Origin: Pseudomonadota bacterium
GTDB lineage: Bacteria; Myxococcota_A; UBA9042; GCA-2863065
Assembly (NCBI GenBank): GCA_005776585.1
Contig: SXOX01000032.1
Location: 1 to 51,463 of the forward strand
Direction: 5' to 3'
DNA: 51,463 nt
Positions 32,692 to 41,299 of this stretch are shown piece after piece. The translations under genes and the position numbers were made by a program. Under the pieces are notes generated by a model. That model made no database searches. It had not been told where the DNA came from and saw nothing but the letters and a program-made list of their open reading frames with translations. Position 1 is the first letter of the stretch; each line of letters opens with the position of its first letter.

Positions 32692-32707
32692 TGGCACCGC
32701 GCTTGCT
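32692..32707 (+). promoter_or_regulatory. Sigma-54 (RpoN) -24/-12 promoter
   Basis: TGGCAC (32692-32697), five bases and TTGCT (32703-32707) match the sigma-54 consensus, with the invariant GG and GC exactly 10 bases apart. It lies 30 bp upstream of the start codon at 32738, leaving room for a short leader with the strong ribosome binding site GGGGAGGTG (32725-32733). Confidence 0.75.
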
Positions 32708-32737
32708 CTTCCTCCGCACGGACCGGGGAGGTGACCA

Positions 32738-33157
32738 ATGAATCAGCCAAACAGGACGTCGTACCGCCGCATCGCGCCTCTCGCGCTCGCCCTCGTGTGC
32801 GGGCTCCTCACGTCGCCCGCGCTGGCGGACGGTCCCCACGGTCCGCCGCGCCTTCAGGCCACGGCACCGTCGCGGAGCCAGCTCCTGACGACCAACGAGC
32901 TGCTCGCGACCGAGGCCGACCGGCTCTCCGCCGCCATCCGCGCGGACGCCGGCCACCAGCTCATCCGCATCGCCTATGAGAAGAGTCGGCTGCTCGAGCG
33001 CGCGCTCGCCGACCGCGCCGATATCCTGACCGAACTCCGGGTCACCGAGTCGACGCTCGACGCCCGCATTCGCGTCGACCGGCAGATCCACGCGCTCCGC
33101 GCCCAGCAGTCCGAGGCGCGCCGGACGACGAACCTCCTGAAGACGGCCTCCCGCTAG
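32738..33157 (+). CDS. Small exported helical protein under a sigma-54-type promoter
   Basis: 139 aa from ATG 32738, with a strong Shine-Dalgarno sequence 4 nt before it. The N-terminus is a textbook signal peptide (basic TSYRR, hydrophobic IAPLALALVCGLL, cleavage after SPALA). The mature 108 residues are charged and appear largely alpha-helical, with heptad-like runs (LLATEADRLSAAIRADAG, RLLERALADRADILTEL). There are no Cys and no known motif, so the function is unknown. The upstream promoter implies activation by an enhancer-binding protein. Its stop is 4 bp from that of the convergent giant lipoprotein gene. Confidence 0.8.
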   Translation: MNQPNRTSYRRIAPLALALVCGLLTSPALADGPHGPPRLQATAPSRSQLLTTNELLATEADRLSAAIRADAGHQLIRIAYEKSRLLERALADRADILTELRVTESTLDARIRVDRQIHALRAQQSEARRTTNLLKTASR

Positions 33158-33161
33158 CCTG

Positions 33162-36100
33162 CTAGGGCGCTGGGAAGCGGCGGCTAATGACGCCGGTGCC
33201 GCTCCCGTCCTGGCCCGGGCTGTCCCAGCCGACGACGTAGCCGCCCGTCGGCAGCGGCGCGATGCTCGGGTGCTGCTGGTCACCGGTCGTCGAGAGGTTG
33301 ACAAGCCAATCGTTGCCCACCGACTTGAGCAGCTTGTCGAGCTTGATGGCCTTCAGCGAAAACTTGTCCTCGTCCTCGGCCTTGGTCTGCCAGCTCACCA
33401 AAAACCCGTCGTCTGTCAGCGCCGACAGAGTCGGGTACGACTGCTCGTCGACGACTACCGGGTTGACCTTGAACTCCGTCTGAAGCTCGTACTTGTTCGT
33501 CGTCGCGTTCCACCTGAGCTGACGCGCCCAGATGTCGAAGCCGTTGGCTGCCGTCTGCGAGGACTGCCAGACCACGAGAAAGTCTCCCGACGGAGCCACC
33601 GCGACATCCGAGGTCTGCTGCTCGGCCGCCGTTGTCGCGTTGAACGCCAACGCTGAGTCCACGGCGCTGCAGTTGTTGGCGTTGAAGAGCTGCCCGCGCA
33701 CGGCCCAGCTCGACGGCGCGCTGCCATCTTCGGCGAACGAATCCCAGGTGACCAGGTAATAGCTCCCAATCGCGTTCGTGGCGGCGACGTGCGCGTTGCG
33801 CTGCGTGTCCGTCTTGACCGAGTTCGCGAAGGCGTCGGCCTTGCTCGTGTTGCCGATGGTGTCAAAGCACCGGATCATCACGTCAGACTTGTTGCCTCCC
33901 GTTTCACCGAAGGACGTCCAAACTACCGCAAACTGCCCGGCAGGGAGGCGGGCGACATCGGGCGCGAGCTGCGAGTCGAGCTTCGAGTTCGTGCTATTGA
34001 CCGTGACCTCCGACGAGAGCGCGGTGCCATCGGATGCGAACAGCCGAAAGTACACGTTCTCGAGCTCCGCGACCTGGTCCTTGATGCCCTCCCAGACGAC
34101 GACGAAGTTGCCGTACTGGTCCATCGCGACCGCCGGCGATTGCTGCACGTCGGCCGTCGTGACATTGACCTGGAACTCCGAGCCTGACTTGGCGCCCGCC
34201 GTGTCGTACCGCTGTCCAAAGACGCCAAGAAGCGACCCGTCCTGATCGTTGCTCTGCCAGACGGCCACCGTGCTGCCGTCGGGGGCGCTCGCAATCGCCG
34301 GCTTGCTCTGATCGCTTGCGAAGGTCGTGTTGACGAGCGCTTCCTTGACATCGTCTTGTGCGGTGCCCGCCGCGTCGAACTTGCGGCTATAGACGTGACC
34401 ATCGGCGCCCGTCCAGGTGACCACGACGTGCCCGCTCGACAGGCCGGCTGCGTCCGGATAGCGCTGCGCGCCTGTCTTCTCGAGGTTCAGCACCTTCTCC
34501 GTCCCGACCACGGCGCCGTTCTTCGAGAAGAACTGGCCGACGATGCCGTAGCCACTGGAGTCGAGACCGCCCGCGTCTTCCCAGACAACCAGAAAGCCAC
34601 CGGTGGTCGAGAAGAGACCGACGCGCGGGTTCGTCTGGTTGCTCGCCGTCGTGCTGTTGATGGCCAGCGTGTTGCCGACCTTGGTCAGCGCGTCCTGATA
34701 GATCTGCGCCGCGATATCGGAGTTCCCAGCCTTCGTGACCTCCCATGCCACCACGAAGCGGTCGTCGGTCTGCCGCACGCCAATCGCGGGGTTTTGGACC
34801 GAGGTGACTGTCGCGTCATAGGCCGGCGTCGCGTCAAACTCCACGCCGCTCGTCGTGCCGTTGTTGTTGTAGACCTGCACCTTGACCGTCTTGCCATTCG
34901 CGCGCGCGATGGCGAAGCGGCTGTCCGAGAACGCTGCGATGTCCCAGCCCGAGTCACCCGAGGTGGTTAGGACGTTCTGGACTGTGACCGCTCCAGCCGT
35001 GCTCAGGATGGTCGCTGTCCAAGAGCCTGACTTGTTGCGGTAGGCCACCACCGTCGAGCCGTTGGGCAGCGCCGCGAGTCGCACATCGGTGTAGTCACCG
35101 TACTGCGTGAAATTGTTGCACGAGGAGTTATTGCTCTGCGACTGGCTGAACGCTGCCTTCGTTTGCGTCTTCTTGCCGAGCTCGTCGTACCAGACCAGCT
35201 CGATCGACTGGGATTGGCTTCCAGTGTACTTCGTGCATACGTTGTAACCCCAGTACCCGTAGCCACCGCACTGCCCGTCGCTCGAGCCGCTTCCTCCGCA
35301 GCCGGTCGACGAGCAGTAGCACGTCGCGCTCGAGCTGCTGTAGTCGCGTCTCGAGTACGCCATCACCGACTTGCCGTCGGGAAAAGAAGCGGCCGCCAGA
35401 GTGGCCAACGCAGTGCCACCCGAAGCCACGTTGAACTCCGTGGCCTCGCGCGACCAGTCCTTGCTCATCTGACGACCATTGTATTCCGTGGTGCCCGTCT
35501 TCCAGTACGCGCCGAATCGGCCGCCGCCCAAGTCGACGGGAGGACTCCGCAGCGCTTGATCGGCCTTCTTGAAGGTCGACACGCGGTGCTCTCCGCACAG
35601 GTTGGCGCTGCCCACGCACGCGCCGTTCTTGCAAGAGTCTCCGGTCGTGCAAATGTCGCCGTCCGAGCACGTCTGACCGTCCGTCGCGCTCGCCTTCTTG
35701 CACGCGTCGGTCCCCTCATCGCACGTTCCAACCGAGCACTGGTCTGCGACCGAGCTGCAGTCGCGCGTCGCTCCGGAGCCACAATTGAACGAGCCGTCGC
35801 AGGTCTCTCCCACCGTGCAATAAAAGCCATCGTCACAGGCTGCGCTCTTCGGCTTCGGCCCCGTCTCGCAGACGTACGTCGCATTGCCCGTGCTCTTGCA
35901 GCTGCCGAGCGTGCACTGGCCGAGTCCACTCTGACAGTCGACCGCGGTGCCGGCGACGCAGCTCCCCGCCATGCACTTGTCGCCCGACGTGCAGCCGTTC
36001 GAGTCCGCGTTGCACCCGGTCCCGTCCGGCTTGGGCTCACCAATACACTTGTCTTGAGCCTCGTCGCACGAGCCGGTGATACACCCGCCGCTCGCCGCAC

Positions 36101-39100
36101 TGCAGTCGATCTGCGTCCCCTTGCAGAGGCCCTGCGCGTCGCACTTGTCGTTCGTCGTGCAGTACTTGCCGTCATCGCAGTCAAAGCCCGTGCCCTTGGG
36201 GACCTTTTTGCACAGGTAGCTCGTCAGCCCGGTGCTCTCACAGGTCGCGCCATTACATGCGTCCTCCGACGCCAGGCAGCTGACCGAGGCGCCGACCTTG
36301 CAGACGCCCGCGTCGCACTTGTCGTTCTGCGTGCAACCGCTCGAGTCTGCGTTGCAGCCAATGCCGTTGTTGGCGTTCTTGTCCTGTGAGCACAGGCCCG
36401 TGTTGGTATCGCAGACGTCCTTGGTGCAGTCGTTGTTGTCGTTGCAGTCGCTGTCCTTCGAGCAGCATGAAGGGTTGCCCGTGCCCTTGCACTCGCCTCC
36501 GCTGCACTTGTCGCCCAGCGTGCAGGCGTTGCCGTCATCGCACGACGCCGCGTTGTTCGGGAACTCGCACGCGCCGGTGATCGCGTTGCACTTGTCGTCG
36601 GTACAGGCGCTGCCATCGGTGCAGGCCTTCTGCGAGCCCGTCTTGCACGTGCCACCAGCGCACTTGTCGTTGATGGTGCACGGGTTGCCGTCCTCACACG
36701 CGGCCTGGTTGTTCGTATTCGCGCAGCCCGTGATCGGGTCACACGAGTCGTCGGTGCAGGCGTTGCTGTCGCCACAGTCCTTCGTGTTCCCGGCCTTGCA
36801 CGCGCCACTTTGGCACAGGTCGTTCTCGCTGCACTTGTTGTTGTCGTTGCAGGGCGCCCCGGAGGCGGGGTCGTGCTGGCAGCCGATGGCCGCCTTGCAG
36901 GAGTCGGTCGTGCAGGGATCGCTGTCGTCACAGTTGGTCGCGGTCTTCCCAGAACAGCTCCCGCCCGAGCACACGTCCCCTGTCGTGCACTTGTTGAGGT
37001 CGTCGCACACAGCCGTGTTGTAGTTGTGCTTGCACCCTTCGACGGCGTCGCACGAGTCGGTCGTGCAGGGGTTACCGTCGTCGCAGCTCTGGGACGCGCT
37101 TCCGCCCTTGCAGATGCCTGCAAGACAGGAGCCCGCCGTCGCGCATGGGTTGGCCGCGTCGCACGCGCCGCCCTCGTTCAAGAGGGTCGTGTTGCACTTG
37201 CCGGTCTTGGCATCGCACACCGACTGCGCGCAGTCCGACGAGTACTGGTTGCTGAGCGAGCACGTCACGACGGTAAGCGGGTTGACCTTGCACTTGTACG
37301 GAACCGCGGCCTTGTCGCAGAAGAGCGTGCCTGTGCACAGGTCCCCATCATCGAACTTGGCGCACTCCGTATCCGACGTGCACGAGCAGCCGGCATCGGA
37401 GCCCTTGCAGGTCCCCTTGTCGCATGTGTCGCTCGTCGTGCAGGCGTTGCCGTCGGTGCAGGTCCCGCCCGTCTTCGGCGTGTACACACACCCGTTCGGC
37501 GCCGAGGACTCGCACTGGTCGGTCGTGCACTCGTTGCCATCGTCGCACGTCTTGAAGCCGGTCCCGGTGCACTCCCCAGCGGCGCACACGTCGCTCGTCG
37601 TGCAGGGATTGCCGTCGTCGCAGTTGGCGGTCGAGTACGTGACCACACAGCCCTTGGCCGCATCGCAGGTGTTGTTCGTGCACGCTTTGCCGTCCTCGCA
37701 CTGGAGCGAGGTGCCCGGGATGCAGGTGCTCCCCGCGCACGTGTCGCCGTTCGTGCAGGAGTTGCCGTCGCTGCACGGCAGGATGTTCGGTACGTAGACG
37801 CAACCGAGCTTGGGGTCACACTTGTCGTCGGTGCACGGGTTGTTGTCCTGGCACGCCAGGAAAGCGCCCTCGCAGGTCCCCAGGTTGCACTTGTCGCTCG
37901 TGGTGCACGGATTGCCGTCATTGCAGACGTCGGTGTTGTACTGATTCTTGCAGCCCGTGACGGGGTTGCACGCGTCCGTCGTGCAGTCCTTGCCGTCATC
38001 GCAGGTCGACTCGTCGGTCGCCTTGTTGCAGTTGTTGTCGATGCCGTCGCAGACCTCCTTAGCCCCCGGGTAGACGAGCGCGTTCAGTGCCGCGCAGTCG
38101 GTCCCGTCCGGCACGCCGTCGTTGTCGTCGTCGGAGTCGCACGCGTCGCCATCCTTGTCCGTGTCGTGGTTCTCCTGGTCGGCGTTGGCGACGTCCGGGC
38201 AGTTGTCCTTGGTATTCGAGACCTTGTCGTTGTCGATGTCCGGGTCCTGGCAGTCCGCCGTGCCGTCGAGGTCGGTGTCGTCATAGCCCTCGTCCGTCTT
38301 CGCGTTGCAGTTGTTGTCGACACCGTCGCACTGCTCCTTCGAGGGCGGCTGACCCTGGCAGACCTCGTTGTTGCCCACGCACGTGGCCTCACCCGGACAC
38401 TTGCCGTGCTCGTTGGTCAGACTGCAAGCCTTGGCGCCCAGGTTGTCGATCTGGTCGTCGCAGTTGTCGTCCTTGCCGTTGCAGCTCTCCGCCAGCGGCG
38501 TGGACGCGGAGCAGTCGGTGAGGCCGGCGCCCGTGCAGGTGCGCGTCCCCTTGCAGGTCCCCGCGGTGTTGGTCGTCGCGCACACGGTCTTGCTGCCGAG
38601 CTTCTCGAACAACGGCTTGCAACTGCACTCGGCGTCGTTCTCCGGCACGCACTGCGCGGCCGTCGCGCCCGTGCTCGTCTTGGCGTTCTTGCAGGCGTAG
38701 CCGCCCGGGCACGGGTGGTCGGTGTCACAGGCGATGCCGCAGAAGCTGCCCGCGTCTCCACGCGACAGGCACTTGTCGCTCGTCTCGAAGCCCGGCGCCT
38801 GACAGTCCGAGTCCTGCGCGCACGGCTTGCACAAGAACAGCGCGCGCTCGACGCACACGTTGACGACATCGGTTCCGCCGGTCGTCATGCTCGCGCAGAT
38901 CTGACCCGCGCCGCAGCTGTCGATGCACGGCGCCGCGCACGCCTTGCCCTTCGACGCCAACAGGCAGGCCGTCGACTCGCAGTCTCCCGGCTCGATGCAC
39001 TCGCAGCCGGCGGGGTAGGGCTTGGACGAGCAGTCGGGTCCCGCGTCCTTGGGCGGCTGCGTGTCGGGCGTGCCCTTGTCGTCCGGAGGGGCCGTGTCGG

Positions 39101-39341
39101 GCGCCCCCGGATCGTCCACCGTGGGGACATCCTGCTGCGGCCCGAGGTCCAACGGAGGCGGGCCTGGATCGGGGAGGATGACGCCGCCGTCGACCGTTCC
39201 CGGGTCGTCCTGGGTCACCCCCGAGTCGACGGTCGTGTTCGCCGCCGCCTGGCCGGGAGTGTTGCAGCCGAGCGCGACGAGGGTCGCGACGACGATTCCG
39301 GCCGAGGATCCCACGATAGACTGCCACGCCACGTTCTTCAT
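33162..39341 (-). CDS. Giant cysteine-rich surface lipoprotein with MopE-like, TSP3-like and Dictyostelium-type CTDC repeats
   Basis: 2059 aa from ATG 39341, preceded by AAGGGGA at good spacing. The signal ends in the lipobox VALGC; an Asp/Pro-rich linker follows. Residues about 110-1245 are extremely Cys-rich: MopE-like metal-binding units (CNGKDDNCDDQID, CDGIDNNCNKATDE), a thrombospondin-3-like Asp-rich stretch near 360-420 (DTDKDGDACDSDDDNDG) and many copies of CDDGNPCTTSDVC-type repeats like the slime-mould CTDC module. The last 800 residues are Cys-poor, beta-rich repeats (FVVAWE, GFLVVWEDAGG, DFLVVWQSS) likely forming a propeller or solenoid. The repeats suggest calcium-binding, disulfide-locked stalks holding an outer binding domain, perhaps for adhesion or prey contact; that role is inferred. 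More than 100 Cys imply heavy need for disulfide chemistry. Confidence 0.88.
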   Translation of the reverse strand: MKNVAWQSIVGSSAGIVVATLVALGCNTPGQAAANTTVDSGVTQDDPGTVDGGVILPDPGPPPLDLGPQQDVPTVDDPGAPDTAPPDDKGTPDTQPPKDAGPDCSSKPYPAGCECIEPGDCESTACLLASKGKACAAPCIDSCGAGQICASMTTGGTDVVNVCVERALFLCKPCAQDSDCQAPGFETSDKCLSRGDAGSFCGIACDTDHPCPGGYACKNAKTSTGATAAQCVPENDAECSCKPLFEKLGSKTVCATTNTAGTCKGTRTCTGAGLTDCSASTPLAESCNGKDDNCDDQIDNLGAKACSLTNEHGKCPGEATCVGNNEVCQGQPPSKEQCDGVDNNCNAKTDEGYDDTDLDGTADCQDPDIDNDKVSNTKDNCPDVANADQENHDTDKDGDACDSDDDNDGVPDGTDCAALNALVYPGAKEVCDGIDNNCNKATDESTCDDGKDCTTDACNPVTGCKNQYNTDVCNDGNPCTTSDKCNLGTCEGAFLACQDNNPCTDDKCDPKLGCVYVPNILPCSDGNSCTNGDTCAGSTCIPGTSLQCEDGKACTNNTCDAAKGCVVTYSTANCDDGNPCTTSDVCAAGECTGTGFKTCDDGNECTTDQCESSAPNGCVYTPKTGGTCTDGNACTTSDTCDKGTCKGSDAGCSCTSDTECAKFDDGDLCTGTLFCDKAAVPYKCKVNPLTVVTCSLSNQYSSDCAQSVCDAKTGKCNTTLLNEGGACDAANPCATAGSCLAGICKGGSASQSCDDGNPCTTDSCDAVEGCKHNYNTAVCDDLNKCTTGDVCSGGSCSGKTATNCDDSDPCTTDSCKAAIGCQHDPASGAPCNDNNKCSENDLCQSGACKAGNTKDCGDSNACTDDSCDPITGCANTNNQAACEDGNPCTINDKCAGGTCKTGSQKACTDGSACTDDKCNAITGACEFPNNAASCDDGNACTLGDKCSGGECKGTGNPSCCSKDSDCNDNNDCTKDVCDTNTGLCSQDKNANNGIGCNADSSGCTQNDKCDAGVCKVGASVSCLASEDACNGATCESTGLTSYLCKKVPKGTGFDCDDGKYCTTNDKCDAQGLCKGTQIDCSAASGGCITGSCDEAQDKCIGEPKPDGTGCNADSNGCTSGDKCMAGSCVAGTAVDCQSGLGQCTLGSCKSTGNATYVCETGPKPKSAACDDGFYCTVGETCDGSFNCGSGATRDCSSVADQCSVGTCDEGTDACKKASATDGQTCSDGDICTTGDSCKNGACVGSANLCGEHRVSTFKKADQALRSPPVDLGGGRFGAYWKTGTTEYNGRQMSKDWSREATEFNVASGGTALATLAAASFPDGKSVMAYSRRDYSSSSATCYCSSTGCGGSGSSDGQCGGYGYWGYNVCTKYTGSQSQSIELVWYDELGKKTQTKAAFSQSQSNNSSCNNFTQYGDYTDVRLAALPNGSTVVAYRNKSGSWTATILSTAGAVTVQNVLTTSGDSGWDIAAFSDSRFAIARANGKTVKVQVYNNNGTTSGVEFDATPAYDATVTSVQNPAIGVRQTDDRFVVAWEVTKAGNSDIAAQIYQDALTKVGNTLAINSTTASNQTNPRVGLFSTTGGFLVVWEDAGGLDSSGYGIVGQFFSKNGAVVGTEKVLNLEKTGAQRYPDAAGLSSGHVVVTWTGADGHVYSRKFDAAGTAQDDVKEALVNTTFASDQSKPAIASAPDGSTVAVWQSNDQDGSLLGVFGQRYDTAGAKSGSEFQVNVTTADVQQSPAVAMDQYGNFVVVWEGIKDQVAELENVYFRLFASDGTALSSEVTVNSTNSKLDSQLAPDVARLPAGQFAVVWTSFGETGGNKSDVMIRCFDTIGNTSKADAFANSVKTDTQRNAHVAATNAIGSYYLVTWDSFAEDGSAPSSWAVRGQLFNANNCSAVDSALAFNATTAAEQQTSDVAVAPSGDFLVVWQSSQTAANGFDIWARQLRWNATTNKYELQTEFKVNPVVVDEQSYPTLSALTDDGFLVSWQTKAEDEDKFSLKAIKLDKLLKSVGNDWLVNLSTTGDQQHPSIAPLPTGGYVVGWDSPGQDGSGTGVISRRFPAP

Positions 39342-39449
39342 GCCATTCCCCTTGCGCATCTGTGCTGAGCCCAGGTCCACGCGCCCGGCCTCGCCGACCC
39401 GCCCCTTGGGGCAAATCGGGCACGGGACCCTACTCATCGGCGGTGGTGC

Positions 39450-39504
39450 GGGTCAAGCGAAAACCGGCCCGCGGACGCGCCCGCGGTGTCTCCTCGCTTG
39501 ACCC
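39450..39504. promoter_or_regulatory. 11-bp inverted repeat between divergent genes
   Basis: GGGTCAAGCGA (39450-39460) and TCGCTTGACCC (39494-39504) are exact reverse complements 33 bp apart. Each strand thus carries TCGCTTGACCC pointing at its own gene: malQ to the right, the giant lipoprotein to the left. TTGACC inside each arm could be a -35 box; on the minus strand TAGGGT follows after 18 bp. A shared regulator site is the other reading. Confidence 0.45.
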
Positions 39505-39532
39505 TCGCGGCGCGGCGTGCGACGCCCGAGCG

Positions 39533-41029
39533 ATGAGCGCTCTCGACCTCCCCCGATCGGCTGGTGTCCTGCTACACATCACCTCCCTTCCCGGGCCCCA
39601 TGGCGCCGGTGATCTCGGTGCCGGCGCACGCCAGTTCCTCACGTGGCTCTGCCGTGCAGGCATGCGCTGGTGGCAGGTGCTGCCACTCGTGCCGCCGGGG
39701 GGAGGGTGGTCGCCGTACTCCAGCTGGTCGGCTTTCGCGATGAACCCGTGGCTGATGGACCTCGCCGGCCTCGTCCGCGATGGGCTCCTCGACGCCTCCG
39801 AGCTCGCCGGGCCCCACACGGGCGGGCCGATCGACTGGGACGCCGTGGTCGCGTTCAAGGGGCCACGCCTGGAGCGCGCCGCTTGCCGACTCCTAGACGG
39901 GGCGCGCGGTGACAACCGGCTGCGTGCCGAGCTCGATCTCTGGCGTGCCGACTCCGCTTGGGTCGACGACGCGGCGCTGTACTCCGTGCTGCGCGCCCGC
40001 TACGGCGGCCCATGGTGGACCTGGCCGACGGCGCTTCGCGACCGGGACCCGGCGGCGCTTGCGGCCGCTGCGGGCGACGAGCGCGTCGGCCTCGCCATCG
40101 CCGTCCAGTTTCTGGTCGACCGCCAGTGGCGGCAGCTCAAGGCCGAGGCCAACGCCCGTGGCGTGCAGCTCGTGGGAGACATGCCCATCTACGTGGACGC
40201 GGAGAGCGCGGATGTGTGGGCCAATCAGGCGCTGTTTCAGCTGAACGCCGATGGCAGTCGCCCCGTGGTCGCCGGTGTTCCGCCCGACGCGTTCAGTGAG
40301 ACCGGACAGCTCTGGGGCAACCCCTTGTATCGGTGGGACCGCATGGCGGCCGACGGATTTCGCTGGTGGATCGCGCGGTTGCGGCGCGCGCTCGCGCAGT
40401 GCGATGTCGTGCGCATCGATCACTTCCGCGCCTTCGCCGCCTACTGGGCCGTCCCTGGCGGCGATCCGGACGCGCGCGGCGGGGCGTGGGTCCCGGGTCC
40501 CGGCGTCGCGTTCTTCGAGGCGCTCTCGGCCGAGCTCGGACCGCTGCCGCTCGTGGCCGAGGATCTCGGCCTCATCGACGCGCCCGTGCGTGCGCTGCTT
40601 AAGGCTGTGGGGCTCCCCGGAATGAAGGTGCTCCAGTTTGCCTTCGGCGGAGGCGCGGACAACCTGTACCTGCCGCACAATCACGTCGCGAAGAGCGTCG
40701 TCTACACCGGAACGCACGACAACGACACGACGCGCGGCTATTGGTCCGCCGCTCCCGAGCACGTCAAGGACCATGTACGCCGTTACTTCGCGACCGACGG
40801 ACGCGACATCGCGTGGACGTTGACGCGTGCGGCCATGCTCTCCGTCGCCGACCTGGCCATCGTCCCGATGCAGGATGTGCTCGATCTCGGGACCGAGGCG
40901 CGCATGAACACGCCGTCGCAGCCCCAGGGCAACTGGCGCTGGCGGCTCACGGAGGACGGGCTCCGCGAAGGCCAGGCCGATCGCCTGAGGGAGCTCGTGT
41001 GGCTGAGCGGCCGGGGCCAGAACCGGTAA
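39533..41029 (+). CDS. malQ: 4-alpha-glucanotransferase (amylomaltase, GH77)
   Basis: 498 aa from ATG 39533, where the conserved RSAGVLLHITSLPGPHGAGDLG begins after a short lead. The enzyme transfers alpha-1,4-glucan segments between maltodextrins in glycogen and maltose metabolism in the cytoplasm. GH77 features: SPYSSWSAFAMNPW, GDMPIYVDAESADVWAN, PDAFSETGQLWGNPLY, catalytic nucleophile Asp296 in VVRIDHFRAF, acid/base Glu343 in VAEDLG, and Asp396 in GTHDND. Length is normal for the short bacterial form. It is divergent from the giant lipoprotein gene and stands alone; no other maltose gene is nearby. Confidence 0.96.
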   Translation: MSALDLPRSAGVLLHITSLPGPHGAGDLGAGARQFLTWLCRAGMRWWQVLPLVPPGGGWSPYSSWSAFAMNPWLMDLAGLVRDGLLDASELAGPHTGGPIDWDAVVAFKGPRLERAACRLLDGARGDNRLRAELDLWRADSAWVDDAALYSVLRARYGGPWWTWPTALRDRDPAALAAAAGDERVGLAIAVQFLVDRQWRQLKAEANARGVQLVGDMPIYVDAESADVWANQALFQLNADGSRPVVAGVPPDAFSETGQLWGNPLYRWDRMAADGFRWWIARLRRALAQCDVVRIDHFRAFAAYWAVPGGDPDARGGAWVPGPGVAFFEALSAELGPLPLVAEDLGLIDAPVRALLKAVGLPGMKVLQFAFGGGADNLYLPHNHVAKSVVYTGTHDNDTTRGYWSAAPEHVKDHVRRYFATDGRDIAWTLTRAAMLSVADLAIVPMQDVLDLGTEARMNTPSQPQGNWRWRLTEDGLREGQADRLRELVWLSGRGQNR

Positions 41030-41055
41030 CGTCGCGCCACCGCCTGCGCTGTGGC

Positions 41056-41227
41056 CCGCATTATTCACCACTGTCACGCGCCGGCCTCCGCGTTTGCACG
41101 CCTGAGGGCGCGCCCGCCTCCCTCCGCGTAGCGCCACTACGCGTCGGTCGGCGAACCGCTCGCTGCGCTCGCTCGCGCCCCCGAGCTCGGGCTCACGGCG
41201 CCGGCATCGCGCCATTGATGAATCATG
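41056..41227. repeat. Imperfect long palindrome (repeat-element-like) between malQ and the lipase gene
   Basis: The left end (CCGCATTATTCACCACTG, from 41056) and the reverse complement of the right end (CCGCATGATTCATCAATG) agree at most positions over about 28 bp. The arms stay partly complementary further inward (GGGCGCG blocks). The centre is a perfect hairpin with CGCGTAG and CTACGCG arms around CGCCA. The whole 170-bp unit could fold into one long hairpin and holds no gene. It resembles a non-autonomous palindromic repeat or MITE. Confidence 0.5.
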
Positions 41228-41299
41228 CGGGCTAGCTTGACGACCGGTCCCGCTCGGAGTATCGGGCCGGGCCCGACCTACGTCGGAAAGGAGCCTCGC

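Larger units (their letters stand above)
32056..32737. other. 682-bp non-coding region of lower GC content
   Basis: No frame here shows a convincing protein, and the short open frames have no family motif. GC is visibly lower than in the flanking genes. It holds a strong hairpin (32137-32167), a smaller hairpin at 32492-32514, a perfect palindrome (32572-32586) and the sigma-54-type promoter at its right end. The middle part, about 32170-32490, shows nothing I can name. It could contain a small RNA or a decayed gene; no tRNA was found. Confidence 0.6.

Noticed and set aside
36240..38040. CRISPR-like array suggested by evenly spaced repeats
   Set aside because: The repeats are degenerate protein-coding CTDC modules in one intact reading frame, not identical direct repeats with unique spacers.
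36810..39368. 852-aa forward open frame opposite the giant lipoprotein gene
   Set aside because: Composition is Arg/Val/Ala repeats mirroring the Cys-rich repeats on the other strand; no start signal or family motif.
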